A stretch of 64,000 nucleotides of DNA, taken from contig NZ_QZCF01000005.1 of the NCBI RefSeq assembly GCF_003591485.1, forward strand, positions 396,922 to 460,921. Direction: 5' to 3'. Shown piece after piece: positions 51,568 to 59,987 of the stretch; the first letter of the stretch is position 1; each line of letters begins with the position of its first letter. The notes under the pieces are model-generated. The model made no database searches. It was not told where the DNA came from and saw only the letters and a program-made list of their open reading frames with translations. This DNA is from Paenibacillus sp. 1011MAR3C5 (GTDB lineage: Bacteria > Bacillota > Bacilli > Paenibacillales > Paenibacillaceae). Position numbers and translations under genes: made by a program.

Positions 51568-53823
51568 ATGAGCGAAGCGAATCAGCAGCACATTGTCATC
51601 TTGGGTGCAAGGGAAAACAATCTTAAAAACGTATCCCTGCGCATACCTAAGCGAAAAATTACGATTTTTACCGGTGTGTCCGGGTCTGGCAAGTCCTCGA
51701 TTGTCTTCGATACGATCGCCGCAGAATCTACGCGATTGCTGAATGAGAATTTCAGCATGTTCGTGCGCAATTTCCTGCCCCGCGTCCCGCAGCCGGATAC
51801 GGATGCGATTGAGAACCTGAGCATGGCGGTTATTGTAGATCAGAAGCGGCTGGGAGGCGGCTCCCATTCCACGATGGGAACGATAACGGATATTTCGCCT
51901 ATTCTGCGTCTTCTGTTCTCCCGGGTAGGTCAGCCACGTGTTGGTCAAGCGCATATGTTTTCCTTTAACGATCCGCAAGGCATGTGCCCTGAGTGCAACG
52001 GGATCGGCCGCAAGCTTGGAGTAGACATGAGCAAGGCGGTAGACCTCTCCAAGTCGCTGCGAGAAGGCGCTATTATGCTTCCCGACTATTCTGTGGACAG
52101 TTGGGATTGGAATATTGTCGTCCAGTCAGGATCCTTTGATCCAGACAAGAAGCTCAGCGATTATACCGATGAGGATCTGGAGCTGCTGCTGCATGGCAAG
52201 GCGAGAAAAGTACAGATGGATTTCGCCGGCAAAGCCACGAATATTACGGTGGAAGGCGTCATTGAGAAATTCACCAACAAATATATCAAGCAGGACGTGA
52301 AGACGAAGTCCGAACGCACCCAGAAGGCTGTTGCACCGTTCATGACAGAGGGTCCATGCTCCAGCTGCCGAGGCGCAAGGCTTAGCCAAGCTGCGCTTAG
52401 CTGCAAAATTAATGGCCGCAACATCGCCGAGATGTCTTCCATGGAGGTCGGTCAGCTAATTCGGGTCATTCGCGAAATTGACGATTCTGTTGCTGCGCCA
52501 ATGGTGAAGTCGCTCACCGAGAGACTGCAGCATCTGGTGGATGTCGGACTGGACTATTTGACGCTGGACCGTGAGACGGATACGCTCTCCGGCGGCGAAT
52601 CGCAGCGCGTCAAGATGGTGAAGCATCTAAGCGGCAGTCTGGTAGATGTTACATATATCTTCGATGAGCCCAGCGTTGGGTTGCATCCCCGGGACGTACA
52701 CCGGTTGAATGAATTGCTTCAAAAGCTGCGTGACAAGGGCAATACCGTCATTGTCGTCGAGCATGATCCCGATGTGATCAAGGTAGCGGATCATATCGTC
52801 GATGTCGGACCTCATGCCGGCAGCCGAGGCGGAACGATCGTATATGAAGGGACCTACCCAGGCTTGCTGGAGTCTGGCACGCTGACAGGCAACCATATGA
52901 AGCGTCCTCTTCAATTGAAGCAAGAATGCAGGCAGCCATCAGGCACCCTTTCCATCAAGAATGCCACCTTGCATAACCTGAATAATGTGAGTGTAGATAT
53001 TCCAACCGCTGTGCTTACCGTCGTTACCGGAGTTGCCGGTTCAGGAAAGAGTACGTTGATTAATGAGGTATTCCTCAGCCAGCATCCGGACGCGATCGTG
53101 ATTGATCAATCGGCGGTAGGCGTGTCGACACGCTCCAACCCTGCGACCTATACGGGAATTATGGATGATGTTCGCAAGGCGTTTGCTTCTGCCAACAAGG
53201 TAAACCAAGGATTGTTCAGCTTCAACTCCAAGGGAGCTTGCGAGAATTGTCAAGGGTTAGGCGTCGTATATACGGACCTGGCATTCCTCGAAAGCGTAAA
53301 GCTGCCATGCGAAGTGTGCGGCGGCAAACGGTTCAAGGAAGAGGTGCTTGAATATAAGCTGAACGGCAAGTCGATCGCCGATGTGCTGGAGATGACGGTA
53401 GAACAAGCATTGGAGTTCTTCGAGCTGAAAGAGGTTGTGCGCAAGCTCCAGGCCATGAGCGATGTAGGGCTGAACTATGTAACGCTTGGCCAGCCGCTCA
53501 GCACGCTCTCGGGCGGGGAATGTCAGCGCATTAAGCTTGCAAGCGAGCTCCATAAGAAAGGCAGCATCTACGTAATGGACGAGCCGACGACTGGGCTTCA
53601 TATGTCAGATATCGGCCAGTTGATGGGGATCATGAATCGCCTTGTAGATACCGGCAATACGGTCATCGTTATCGAGCATAATCTTGATGTCATCAGCCAA
53701 GCGGATTGGATCATCGATATGGGACCGGATGGGGGCAGCAAAGGCGGCCAGGTCGTGTTCGAGGGCCTGCCATCACAGATCATTCATGCGGAGCAGTCAA
53801 TTACGGGACGATACTTGCAGTAA
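51568..53823 (+). CDS. UvrA2-like ABC ATPase lacking the UvrB-binding domain
   Basis: 751 residues from ATG 51568, after GGAAGGATG. First half: Walker A GVSGSGKSS near residue 37, STMGTITDISPILRLLFSRVGQPRVGQAHMFSFNDPQG, zinc cysteines CPECNGIG and CSSCRG, signature LSGGESQRVKM, IFDEPSVGLHPRD. Second half: GVAGSGKST, CENCQGLG and CEVCGG, LSGGECQRIKLASEL, MDEPTTGLHMSDI. Between RVGQPR and FSFNDP the UvrB-binding domain and following segment of true UvrA (over 150 residues) are absent. Such short UvrA2/DrrC-like proteins are linked to drug tolerance rather than excision repair. Monocistronic. Confidence 0.85.
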   Translation: MSEANQQHIVILGARENNLKNVSLRIPKRKITIFTGVSGSGKSSIVFDTIAAESTRLLNENFSMFVRNFLPRVPQPDTDAIENLSMAVIVDQKRLGGGSHSTMGTITDISPILRLLFSRVGQPRVGQAHMFSFNDPQGMCPECNGIGRKLGVDMSKAVDLSKSLREGAIMLPDYSVDSWDWNIVVQSGSFDPDKKLSDYTDEDLELLLHGKARKVQMDFAGKATNITVEGVIEKFTNKYIKQDVKTKSERTQKAVAPFMTEGPCSSCRGARLSQAALSCKINGRNIAEMSSMEVGQLIRVIREIDDSVAAPMVKSLTERLQHLVDVGLDYLTLDRETDTLSGGESQRVKMVKHLSGSLVDVTYIFDEPSVGLHPRDVHRLNELLQKLRDKGNTVIVVEHDPDVIKVADHIVDVGPHAGSRGGTIVYEGTYPGLLESGTLTGNHMKRPLQLKQECRQPSGTLSIKNATLHNLNNVSVDIPTAVLTVVTGVAGSGKSTLINEVFLSQHPDAIVIDQSAVGVSTRSNPATYTGIMDDVRKAFASANKVNQGLFSFNSKGACENCQGLGVVYTDLAFLESVKLPCEVCGGKRFKEEVLEYKLNGKSIADVLEMTVEQALEFFELKEVVRKLQAMSDVGLNYVTLGQPLSTLSGGECQRIKLASELHKKGSIYVMDEPTTGLHMSDIGQLMGIMNRLVDTGNTVIVIEHNLDVISQADWIIDMGPDGGSKGGQVVFEGLPSQIIHAEQSITGRYLQ

Positions 53824-53855
53824 TGAAGCCTACTTGATGAAAGGGGACGAGGAGA

Positions 53856-54563
53856 TTGGGTTTCTTTCAAGATATGTTATCCATGTTTAAAAAGAGAGAA
53901 TTGGCATTGATCGCTAGCAACAAGGAAGCGGACGGCGTGTATACGTTTCTTTTTGAGAAAGACAAAGATTTGAATTGGCAGCCAGGCCAATACGGTCTGT
54001 TCACGATTACGCATAAGAAAGTGAAAAACCCGACGAAGCCGTTCAGCATTGCCTCTGCTCCAGCCGAAAATGCGATCAGGCTAACGATGCGTATAAGCGA
54101 TGCTCCCAGCGAGTTCAAGCAAGCGATGCTGGAATTAAAGCCAGGCATGACGGTCAAGATGAGCGGGCCGGTAGGGGCTTTTTCCTTGCAGGACAACAGC
54201 CCTTCACTGCTGATCGCAGGCGGAATCGGCATTACGCCAATCCGGGCAATCGTCAAACAAATCGAATCGGAAGGCAATCGAAACGGGCGTCACATCCAAC
54301 TCCTCTATCTGGATAGTCAAAAATCTTTTCCGTACAGGGAAGAGCTTGATGTAATTGCTGACCGTGCTTCCATACGCATAACGTATTTGGATTCGAGAGA
54401 TGGCTTGAATGCGGAGATTGTCAAGTTCGCTGGCGCGCATAAGGACAGCGGCAAGTACTTTGTTGCAGGACCTAAGGGAATGGTTGATTCCATAGCGGAT
54501 TACTTGCAGAAAAATCAAATTCCAAAAAGCAATATCAAGAAGGACGCCTTCTTTGGGTATTAG
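53856..54563 (+). CDS. FAD/NAD(P)-binding ferredoxin-reductase-type protein
   Basis: 235 residues, TTG start behind GAGGAG. FAD domain with KPFSIASAP (variant of RxYS/T) near residue 63 and GMTVKMSGPVGAF. NAD(P) domain with IAGGIGITPIRAIV near 113 and a C-terminal YFVAGPKGMVDSI segment. No 2Fe-2S domain, unlike many full reductases, so it must pass electrons to a separate protein. Partner unknown. It lies 32 nt after the UvrA2-like gene and may be cotranscribed. Confidence 0.85.
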   Translation: MGFFQDMLSMFKKRELALIASNKEADGVYTFLFEKDKDLNWQPGQYGLFTITHKKVKNPTKPFSIASAPAENAIRLTMRISDAPSEFKQAMLELKPGMTVKMSGPVGAFSLQDNSPSLLIAGGIGITPIRAIVKQIESEGNRNGRHIQLLYLDSQKSFPYREELDVIADRASIRITYLDSRDGLNAEIVKFAGAHKDSGKYFVAGPKGMVDSIADYLQKNQIPKSNIKKDAFFGY

Positions 54564-54610
54564 TAAAGCATGAGTATTCTTTAATGAAATAATTATAAGC
54601 ATTACAGCAG

Positions 54611-54642
54611 GGCTGCCAGTAGAAACGGCAGCCTCTTTGTTT
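54611..54642 (+). terminator. Terminator of the reductase gene
   Basis: GGCTGCC (54611-54617) / GGCAGCC (54627-54633), then TCTTTGTTTT. Confidence 0.75.
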
Positions 54643-54742
54643 TCGATATTGCCGGTTGCCAATGACGAAGCTGAACTTTCGCAATCCAAATCAAAAATCG
54701 CTATTCGGGCTTATGCTATTCTTTACATCAAGAGGTGATCAC

Positions 54743-55636
54743 GTGAGATACCATCCCATGATTTATCAAGCTTTAGGTTATATCGAGGCGCATTTGGAGG
54801 AGGAGGTGAAGCTCGAGGACGCGGCGGCCGCCGCGGGCTTCTCGATGTATCACTTTCACCGGATCTTTCAGGAGCAGGTCGGTATAAGCGTGACGGATTA
54901 TATCCGCTCGCGCAGGCTGGCCAGCGCTTCCGCCTTGCTCTTGTACTCGAACGAAGATATTATCCAAATCGCGTTCCGCAGCCGGTTCGAATCGCAGGAG
55001 GCGTTCACCCGCGCCTTCAAGAAGGAATACGGCATGCCTCCCGGACGTTACCGCAAGATGATGGGGAGCGTGCAACAATCGATGGAAAAACGAGAGGAGA
55101 ATACGAATATGAGCGAGCATGGAAAAGTGAAGGGCTGGATCCTAAGCGGCAGCGATCCGTCGCATTACGAGATGGGCATTGACCGGGAAACGGTGCATAT
55201 GGGAAAGGTGTCCGGATATTTAAGATCCCTGTCAGCAACGTCGGAAACTCAGTTCGCAACAATTATGCAGCAATTCAAATCCGACAAATATAAAGGCGAG
55301 CGAATCAAATTGTCCGCATTTATTCAAGCGGAGAAGGTGAGCGATTTTGCGGGGCTTTGGATGCGAGTTGACAACGCGACGGGGGATACAATTCAGTTCG
55401 ATAACATGAGTGATCGGCCGATTCAAGGCACTTTGCCGTGGAATTTATACTCTATTGTGCTTGATGTACCGGCGGATAGCGTATCGATTTCCTTCGGTGT
55501 GCTGCTTACAGGCCAAGGAAAGGTATGGATGGACAGTTTTTCATTCGAAACAGTCGATGCGCGTACGCCAAGCACGAATATGCATATTGGCGGAGAAATG
55601 CGGGACGAGCCGGAGAATTTGTCCTTCGAGGAATAA
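54743..55636 (+). CDS. AraC-family transcriptional regulator with C-terminal ligand-type domain
   Basis: 297 residues from GTG 54743, behind AGAGGTGA. The longer frame from 54656 begins in the terminator region. Unlike classic AraC, the DNA-binding part is N-terminal: YIEAHLEEEVKLEDAAAAAGFSMYHFHRIFQEQVGISVTDYIRSRRLASAS and IAFRSRFESQEAFTRAFKKEYGMPPGRYR. The C-terminal half is beta-rich (IKLSAFIQAEKVSDFAGLWMRVDNATG, LYSIVLDVPADSVSISFGVLLTGQGKVWMDSFSFE), like a carbohydrate-binding jelly roll rather than the more usual GyrI-like domain. Own terminator follows. Confidence 0.82.
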   Translation: MRYHPMIYQALGYIEAHLEEEVKLEDAAAAAGFSMYHFHRIFQEQVGISVTDYIRSRRLASASALLLYSNEDIIQIAFRSRFESQEAFTRAFKKEYGMPPGRYRKMMGSVQQSMEKREENTNMSEHGKVKGWILSGSDPSHYEMGIDRETVHMGKVSGYLRSLSATSETQFATIMQQFKSDKYKGERIKLSAFIQAEKVSDFAGLWMRVDNATGDTIQFDNMSDRPIQGTLPWNLYSIVLDVPADSVSISFGVLLTGQGKVWMDSFSFETVDARTPSTNMHIGGEMRDEPENLSFEE

Positions 55637-55644
55637 AGCGATGG

Positions 55645-55682
55645 AAGAACGGGAGCGCCTGGTGCGCTTCCGTTCTTTTTCT
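55645..55682 (+). terminator. Terminator of the AraC gene
   Basis: AAGAACGGGAGCGC (55645-55658) / GCGCTTCCGTTCTT (55664-55677), one mismatch, then T-run. Confidence 0.88.
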
Positions 55683-55850
55683 ATTGTCCGAAGAAAAAAG
55701 TATTAGACTGGATGTCCTTATTCCATGCGGGATCGTAGAATTCAAAACAGCGATAGCCAATGACGTGAAAATATAGTCCTAGACTGTCGCTGTCTTGCTG
55801 TCTTATTGAACTATCATTTCCCGTTAGTTGAAGGCACAGGGATTTGTAAT

Positions 55851-56588
55851 TTATGAATTGAATACTTCTCTATTTGCTTTAACAACATCATGAATGGAAA
55901 ATGATCCACCTGAAGCTATCAGCTTTTCCATGACCTTTTCGCGCAGAAGTGGCGCTTTTTCTTTATTCGCTTTCGTTAAGGCTATAGCTAGTTCCTCTTT
56001 TGTAAGTTCGGTGCAGTACGCTGGGGTTCCTGGCTGTTGTCTCCACGAATCGCTTAAAGAACCGCTATCTACGGCATCGAAGCCTAGATCGTTTGCTACA
56101 CCCATGATGATTTGTTTATGGGATAGGTCATCGCCAGCAACTGCTATAGCAATGCGTCCATCCGTCCCTTCGGGAGTTCCATGATGCTCTAGCGTATAGG
56201 CTAAGAAATTGTTGAACGCTTTAATGATGGGTCTTCCCAAATGATTGGACACCCAAACACTTTCAACCATTCCGTTCTCCACGGCTTCGATTTTACCGCT
56301 GATTTGAGGATAATAATTTGAAGTGTCTACAATGATAACTTCCTCCCCAACTTTATCTATAATGTTGCGAATGCTTGACAATGCATAGAAAGGTATCGAT
56401 GTTAAAAGAACATCGATATTTTTAATGACATCTTGTACGATCACAGGTGTTCCTGTAAGATTTTTCCCTTCCAAGCGTTCAATCCCGCGAGCGTCTGCAA
56501 TCTTGACATCATGTCCATTATCAACCAATTTTTTCGCAATATTAGATCCAATTGGTCCTGCACCTATAATTCCAAATCTCATTTCCAT
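55851..56588 (-). CDS. F420-dependent-reductase-like NAD(P)-binding oxidoreductase
   Basis: 245 residues. Rossmann motif FGIIGAGPIGSNIAKKLVDNGHDVKIAD at the N-terminus, VLLTSIPFYAL, and VIVDTSNYYP with GRPIIKAFNNFLAYTL, as in the NADPH-dependent F420 reductase/ketopantoate-like group. Bacillales lack the usual F420 pathway, so another cofactor or a plain NAD(P)H reduction is likely. It is divergent from an HxlR regulator gene, a common pairing for electrophile- or redox-inducible reductases. Confidence 0.82.
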   Translation of the reverse strand: MEMRFGIIGAGPIGSNIAKKLVDNGHDVKIADARGIERLEGKNLTGTPVIVQDVIKNIDVLLTSIPFYALSSIRNIIDKVGEEVIIVDTSNYYPQISGKIEAVENGMVESVWVSNHLGRPIIKAFNNFLAYTLEHHGTPEGTDGRIAIAVAGDDLSHKQIIMGVANDLGFDAVDSGSLSDSWRQQPGTPAYCTELTKEELAIALTKANKEKAPLLREKVMEKLIASGGSFSIHDVVKANREVFNS

Positions 56589-56695
56589 TCCTCCAATATC
56601 CTATTTCATGGTCCCTTGATTGAGTTAATCTGTATACATGTACTAATATATATGTGTTGGTCGGATATTTGAAGAAGGCAATAAAAATGGATATA

Positions 56696-56711
56696 GTACA
56701 CTTTTTTGTAC
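56696..56711 (+). promoter_or_regulatory. Candidate HxlR operator
   Basis: Perfect 16-bp inverted repeat GTACA-N6-TGTAC in the divergent intergenic region, 26 nt before the HxlR start. HxlR-type regulators commonly bind GTAC-containing palindromes. Confidence 0.5.
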
Positions 56712-56736
56712 CTAACAGAAGAAATGAGTGATTAAG

Positions 56737-57096
56737 ATGTCTAGAATAAATGAGGATGAATTTAGTGAAGAATGTAAGAAAGATCATAGAGAGGTATATG
56801 GCATCGCCTATACTCAAAACATACTTTCGGGACGTTGGAAGTATCTAATTCTTTGGTTTTTAAAGTTTAACCAGCGTCGATATAATGAAATTAAGACTCA
56901 TTTAGGGGGAATTTCACAAGGATCCCTAACAAAACAACTTCGAGAATTAGAAGCGGATGGCTTAATTAATCGCAAAATTTATCCAGAGGTACCTCCGCGT
57001 GTTGAATATTCATTAACATTGAAAGGAGAGGAACTAATCCCCATTATTGATTTAATGGAACATTTCGGGAAGAAGTTTGGGGATAAAATTGATTAA
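56737..57096 (+). CDS. HxlR-family transcriptional regulator
   Basis: About 119 residues from ATG 56737. GTG 56728 is an alternative. HxlR hallmark order: YTQNILSGRWKYLILWFLKFNQRRYNEIKTHLGGISQGSLTKQLRELEADGLINRKIYPEVPPRVEYSLTLKGEELIPI. One cysteine, in EECKKDHR near the N-terminus, where redox-sensing HypR/YodB proteins also have their reactive Cys. Likely controls the divergent reductase. Confidence 0.88.
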   Translation: MSRINEDEFSEECKKDHREVYGIAYTQNILSGRWKYLILWFLKFNQRRYNEIKTHLGGISQGSLTKQLRELEADGLINRKIYPEVPPRVEYSLTLKGEELIPIIDLMEHFGKKFGDKID

Positions 57097-57190
57097 GAAT
57101 AAGAGACTAATCAGCATTTTGTGAAACGTCGAGGCGGTATTGTCAGTATGAAAGGCATAAGAAAATTTCATGCGAGGTGTCCGTGCCAAG

Positions 57191-58006
57191 ATGACGAATA
57201 TTGATGCAATAGATGATTTAAAGGCGCAATTACTACTAATCGAACGATGGGAGCAGGAGCAGAAGGATCTTTTTTTCTGGGAAAAGCTCGGCAGACTGCC
57301 TTTTGCTCTACTGGACCGGATTACGCCTAAGTTCATTCAGGAGAAAATCGGAACGGCCCTTGACGAGCTTGGAAACTACGTCCAGAGCGGCGGACAGTAT
57401 CTGATCAGTAAGGAGCAGATGTATCGGAAGTTTTTCCCGAACGAAGAACAGGATGAAGGCTCGGCCTTGGACCGTATCGGTCAGCTACCACTGAACAGGA
57501 TGGATAAGATGGCAGACAGCATTATTGAATCAGGCACCAGGACGGCGACGGTGCAAGGCGCAACTACGGGAATTGGCGGCTTCTTCACGCTCGCCATCGA
57601 TATCCCGCTTCTGCTCGGCATCTCTCTCAAAGCGCTGCAGGAGATTGCGCTCAGTTATGGTTATGATCCGACAGAGAAGTCAGAGCGTATCTTTATCGTG
57701 AAGTGCCTCCAATTCTCCTCTTCTGACATCGTCGGCAAGAAAGCGATTCTGGATGATCTCGCTGCTTTCCACTCAGACGAAAAAAGCGGTCAAGTCATGT
57801 CCCAGTTAGAAGGCTGGCGTGAAGTGATGTTTACGTATAGGGACAACTTTGGCTGGAAAAAGCTGTTCCAGATGATCCCGATCGCAGGCATGCTATTCGG
57901 CGCCTTTCTGAACCGTTCCACTCTCCAGGATGTTGCTGAAACTGGTAAAATGATGTACCAGAAACGAAGAATTCTAGAAAAGCTGAAGAGTGCGGGGGAG
58001 CTTTGA
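57191..58006 (+). CDS. EcsC family protein
   Basis: 271 residues from ATG 57191. An in-frame start at 57170 is also possible. EcsC-domain features: WEKLGRLPFALLDRITPKFIQEKIGTALDELGNYVQSGG, GATTGIGGFFTLAIDIPLLLGISLKALQEIALSYGYDP and a C-terminal MIPIAGMLFGAFLNRSTLQDVAETGKMMYQKR. Membrane-associated, function not known in general. The 51-bp tandem repeats begin 24 nt after its stop. Confidence 0.88.
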   Translation: MTNIDAIDDLKAQLLLIERWEQEQKDLFFWEKLGRLPFALLDRITPKFIQEKIGTALDELGNYVQSGGQYLISKEQMYRKFFPNEEQDEGSALDRIGQLPLNRMDKMADSIIESGTRTATVQGATTGIGGFFTLAIDIPLLLGISLKALQEIALSYGYDPTEKSERIFIVKCLQFSSSDIVGKKAILDDLAAFHSDEKSGQVMSQLEGWREVMFTYRDNFGWKKLFQMIPIAGMLFGAFLNRSTLQDVAETGKMMYQKRRILEKLKSAGEL

Positions 58007-58030
58007 CTAACCGTAAGAGATGGGATGAAA

Positions 58031-58285
58031 GTGTAGTCTGAGCGTGCTGCAAGCCGAAAAAATCGGCTTAGAGCGCGGAAAGTGCAGTCTGAGCGTGCTG
58101 CAAGCCGAGAAAATCGGCTTAGAGAGAGAAAAGTGCAGTCTGAGCGTGCTGCAAGCCGAGAAAATCGGCTTAGAGCGAGGAAAGTGCAGTCTGAGCATGC
58201 TGCAAGCCGAAAAAATCGGCTTAGAGCGCGGAAAGTGCAGTCTGAGCGTGCTGCAAGCCGAGAAAATCGGCTTAGAGCGCGGAAA
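58031..58285 (+). repeat. Five tandem 51-bp repeats, each with a stem-loop
   Basis: Units start at 58031, 58082, 58133, 58184 and 58235, with no indels and only a few substitutions. Each contains AAGCCGA-(A/G)AAAA-TCGGCTT, a 7-bp hairpin. Since 51 is divisible by three, several long spurious frames arise on both strands. None has a ribosome binding site or recognisable protein. It is an intergenic minisatellite between the EcsC and SRPBCC genes. Confidence 0.95.
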
Positions 58286-58389
58286 GCAGTAGATTTGTTT
58301 GCTTGTTTGAGAAAGCAATTTAGAAGAACTTTTTGCATCTCTTCTTTAGTAGGATGAAATCATAAGAAGTTTATGGTAGGAGGATAGGC

Positions 58390-58872
58390 ATGAGCCAGAT
58401 CAATGATGAAAATAACCGTACTGCACATGTAGGCGACCGTGAGATTGTCATTATCCGTGAGTTTGATGCACCGCGCGAGCTTGTGTTTGAAGCTTGGACG
58501 AAAGAGGAGCACTTGTCGAAATGGTGGGGTCCGCAAGGATTTACGACGACCTTTCAGAAATTCGATATGCAGCCGAATGGGACTTGGGAATTTATCATGC
58601 ATGGTCCCGATGGCGTTGATTATCCTAACACGAACATTGTTGTCGAGGTTCAAAAACCTGAGCGTATCGTCTTCAAGCATGCAGTGTTCCCTCACTTTGT
58701 AGCTACAGCAATCTTCGAGAACATGGATGACAAGACCATCCTTACGTACCGAACTCTATTTGAAGAAACTGCTGCCGTATTCGATAAGGTGAAAACATAT
58801 GCTGTCCCAGGTGCCGAGCAGACGATGGATCGTTTAAGGGAGCATCTGGCGAATCGTTTCCGTATACAATGA
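58390..58872 (+). CDS. SRPBCC/AHSA1-domain protein
   Basis: 160 residues behind TAGGAGG. REIVIIREFDAPRELVFEAWTKEEHLSKWWGPQGFTTTFQKFDMQPNGTWEFIMHGPDGVDYPNTNIVVEVQKPERI followed by the final helix AEQTMDRLREHLANRF is a very typical AHSA1/ATPase-activator-like profile. Unlike the copy at 51.0 kb no ArsR gene is adjacent. Ligand unknown. Confidence 0.9.
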   Translation: MSQINDENNRTAHVGDREIVIIREFDAPRELVFEAWTKEEHLSKWWGPQGFTTTFQKFDMQPNGTWEFIMHGPDGVDYPNTNIVVEVQKPERIVFKHAVFPHFVATAIFENMDDKTILTYRTLFEETAAVFDKVKTYAVPGAEQTMDRLREHLANRFRIQ

Positions 58873-58899
58873 ACCGGCATTTGCTGGTCAGATGCTTGA

Positions 58900-59004
58900 T
58901 TTTCAACATACCTATGGCTGCTTTTATTCAAGCTTGCAACGGAATTAGCAGCAATCGATGTGAATGTGGTGCTTGATTTTGGGTTTTGGAGCAGGATGGA
59001 GTAA
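58900..59004 (+). pseudogene. Remnant of an AAA/P-loop kinase gene
   Basis: A frame open from 58900 to TAA 59002-59004 reads KLATELAAIDVNVVLDFGFWSRME. VVLDFGFWSR is the hallmark of a family of small P-loop kinases/AAA_33 proteins whose sequence continues with ER(D/E). Upstream Walker A and downstream parts are missing. It is a short decayed fragment. Confidence 0.55.
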
Positions 59005-59042
59005 GTTTATTAGCGTGTATTAAATATTCATACACATGTGAC

Positions 59043-59074
59043 AGCAGCGGATCAACATGATCTGCTGCTATTTG
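59043..59074 (+). terminator. Terminator-like hairpin
   Basis: AGCAGCGGATC (59043-59053) / GATCTGCTGCT (59059-59069), then ATTT. Weak T-run. Confidence 0.5.
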
Positions 59075-59369
59075 CATGAGGAGAATTATGCGGAAATAAC
59101 CTGATATCTCAATATGCGACTACACTGTGTTTGCAGACGTTCTATATTTGGAACACGTATTATTTGAAGGCGGAAGTCTCGAGTTTGCATAAAGCCAATT
59201 ATTTTAAAGGAGTGTAGGAGGTAGAGGGGCATACTGGGCCCACTGGAAGAGGAACAATACGGGATTATTCAATTTTTGACTTTTCTATATAAAATCAATT
59301 GGTACGAACAGTTTGGTTGTGATCACTATAATGAGTCAAAAAAATGAAATAAACCAGGCACGACAGAGG

Positions 59370-59398
59370 TTGATAATCATTATCATTCGTGGTACATT
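59370..59398 (+). promoter_or_regulatory. Promoter with Fur box
   Basis: TGATAATCATTATCA (59371-59385) is a perfect 7-1-7 Fur box. It overlaps a -35 TTGATA (59370-59375) that lies 17 nt from a -10 TACATT (59393-59398). The downstream MarR-nitroreductase operon is predicted to be induced in iron shortage. Confidence 0.8.
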
Positions 59399-59418
59399 GT
59401 TAACATATAAACAAAAAT

Positions 59419-59450
59419 TGATGATAAGAATCTTTAGATCCTTATTATCA
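59419..59450 (+). promoter_or_regulatory. Imperfect palindrome before the MarR gene
   Basis: TGATGATAAGAATCT (59419-59433) and AGATCCTTATTATCA (59436-59450) match at 13 of 15 positions. Candidate MarR autoregulatory operator in the leader, or a second Fur-like site. Confidence 0.55.
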
Positions 59451-59494
59451 CAGCATTATTAAGAATTAAAAAGTAAACAAGGAGTGGTTGAAAC

Positions 59495-59977
59495 TTGGGC
59501 ACGAATGACCGAACAAAGCAGCTACTGTATGAACAATACATCCGGTTTCTGCACGCATTTGAAAGCCATAAGGACACGGAAATTGACCATTTTTTCAGTA
59601 TTGCAGAGAGGGCAGCGATTGAGAAACTCCCTCAGAATTTGACTACGATTCATGTCATTGATTGCATTGGCCGGCATGAACCGATTAACAACACGGGAAT
59701 AGCCGAGAAGATGAATTTGTCCAAGGCGAGTATAACCAAGATCGGCAATAAACTGCTGGAGGAAGGATTCGTCAAACGGACGCAAATGAATGACAACAAG
59801 AAAGAGAGTTATTTTCGGTTGTCGCCGCAAGGCAAAAACGTTTTTGAACTGCATGAACGTCTTCATGAGCTTGAAGCTGAACGATTCTATCGCTTTTTGG
59901 ATAAATACTCGGGAGAGGAATTGAAGGTGATTCATCAGTTTCTTCAGGACAGCCGTATATACATTGAATCCAGATGA
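59495..59977 (+). CDS. MarR-family regulator
   Basis: 160 residues, TTG start 10 nt after AAGGAG. Winged helix NNTGIAEKMNLSKASITKIGNKLLEEGFVKRTQMNDNKKESYFRLSPQGKNVFELHERLHELEAERFYRFL. First gene of an operon with two nitroreductases (next start 10 nt after its stop, from ATG 59988). Own palindrome upstream. The joint Fur box suggests two inputs, iron and an unknown ligand. Confidence 0.88.
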   Translation: MGTNDRTKQLLYEQYIRFLHAFESHKDTEIDHFFSIAERAAIEKLPQNLTTIHVIDCIGRHEPINNTGIAEKMNLSKASITKIGNKLLEEGFVKRTQMNDNKKESYFRLSPQGKNVFELHERLHELEAERFYRFLDKYSGEELKVIHQFLQDSRIYIESR

Positions 59978-59987
59978 TCAGAAGGGG

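Noticed and set aside
58031..58285. CRISPR array
   Set aside because: Units are contiguous without unique spacers and no cas genes are present.
58007..58338. Long open frames on both strands across the 51-bp repeats, encoding 17-residue repeats
   Set aside because: They are a consequence of the period being divisible by three. No start signals, frames open on both strands at once.
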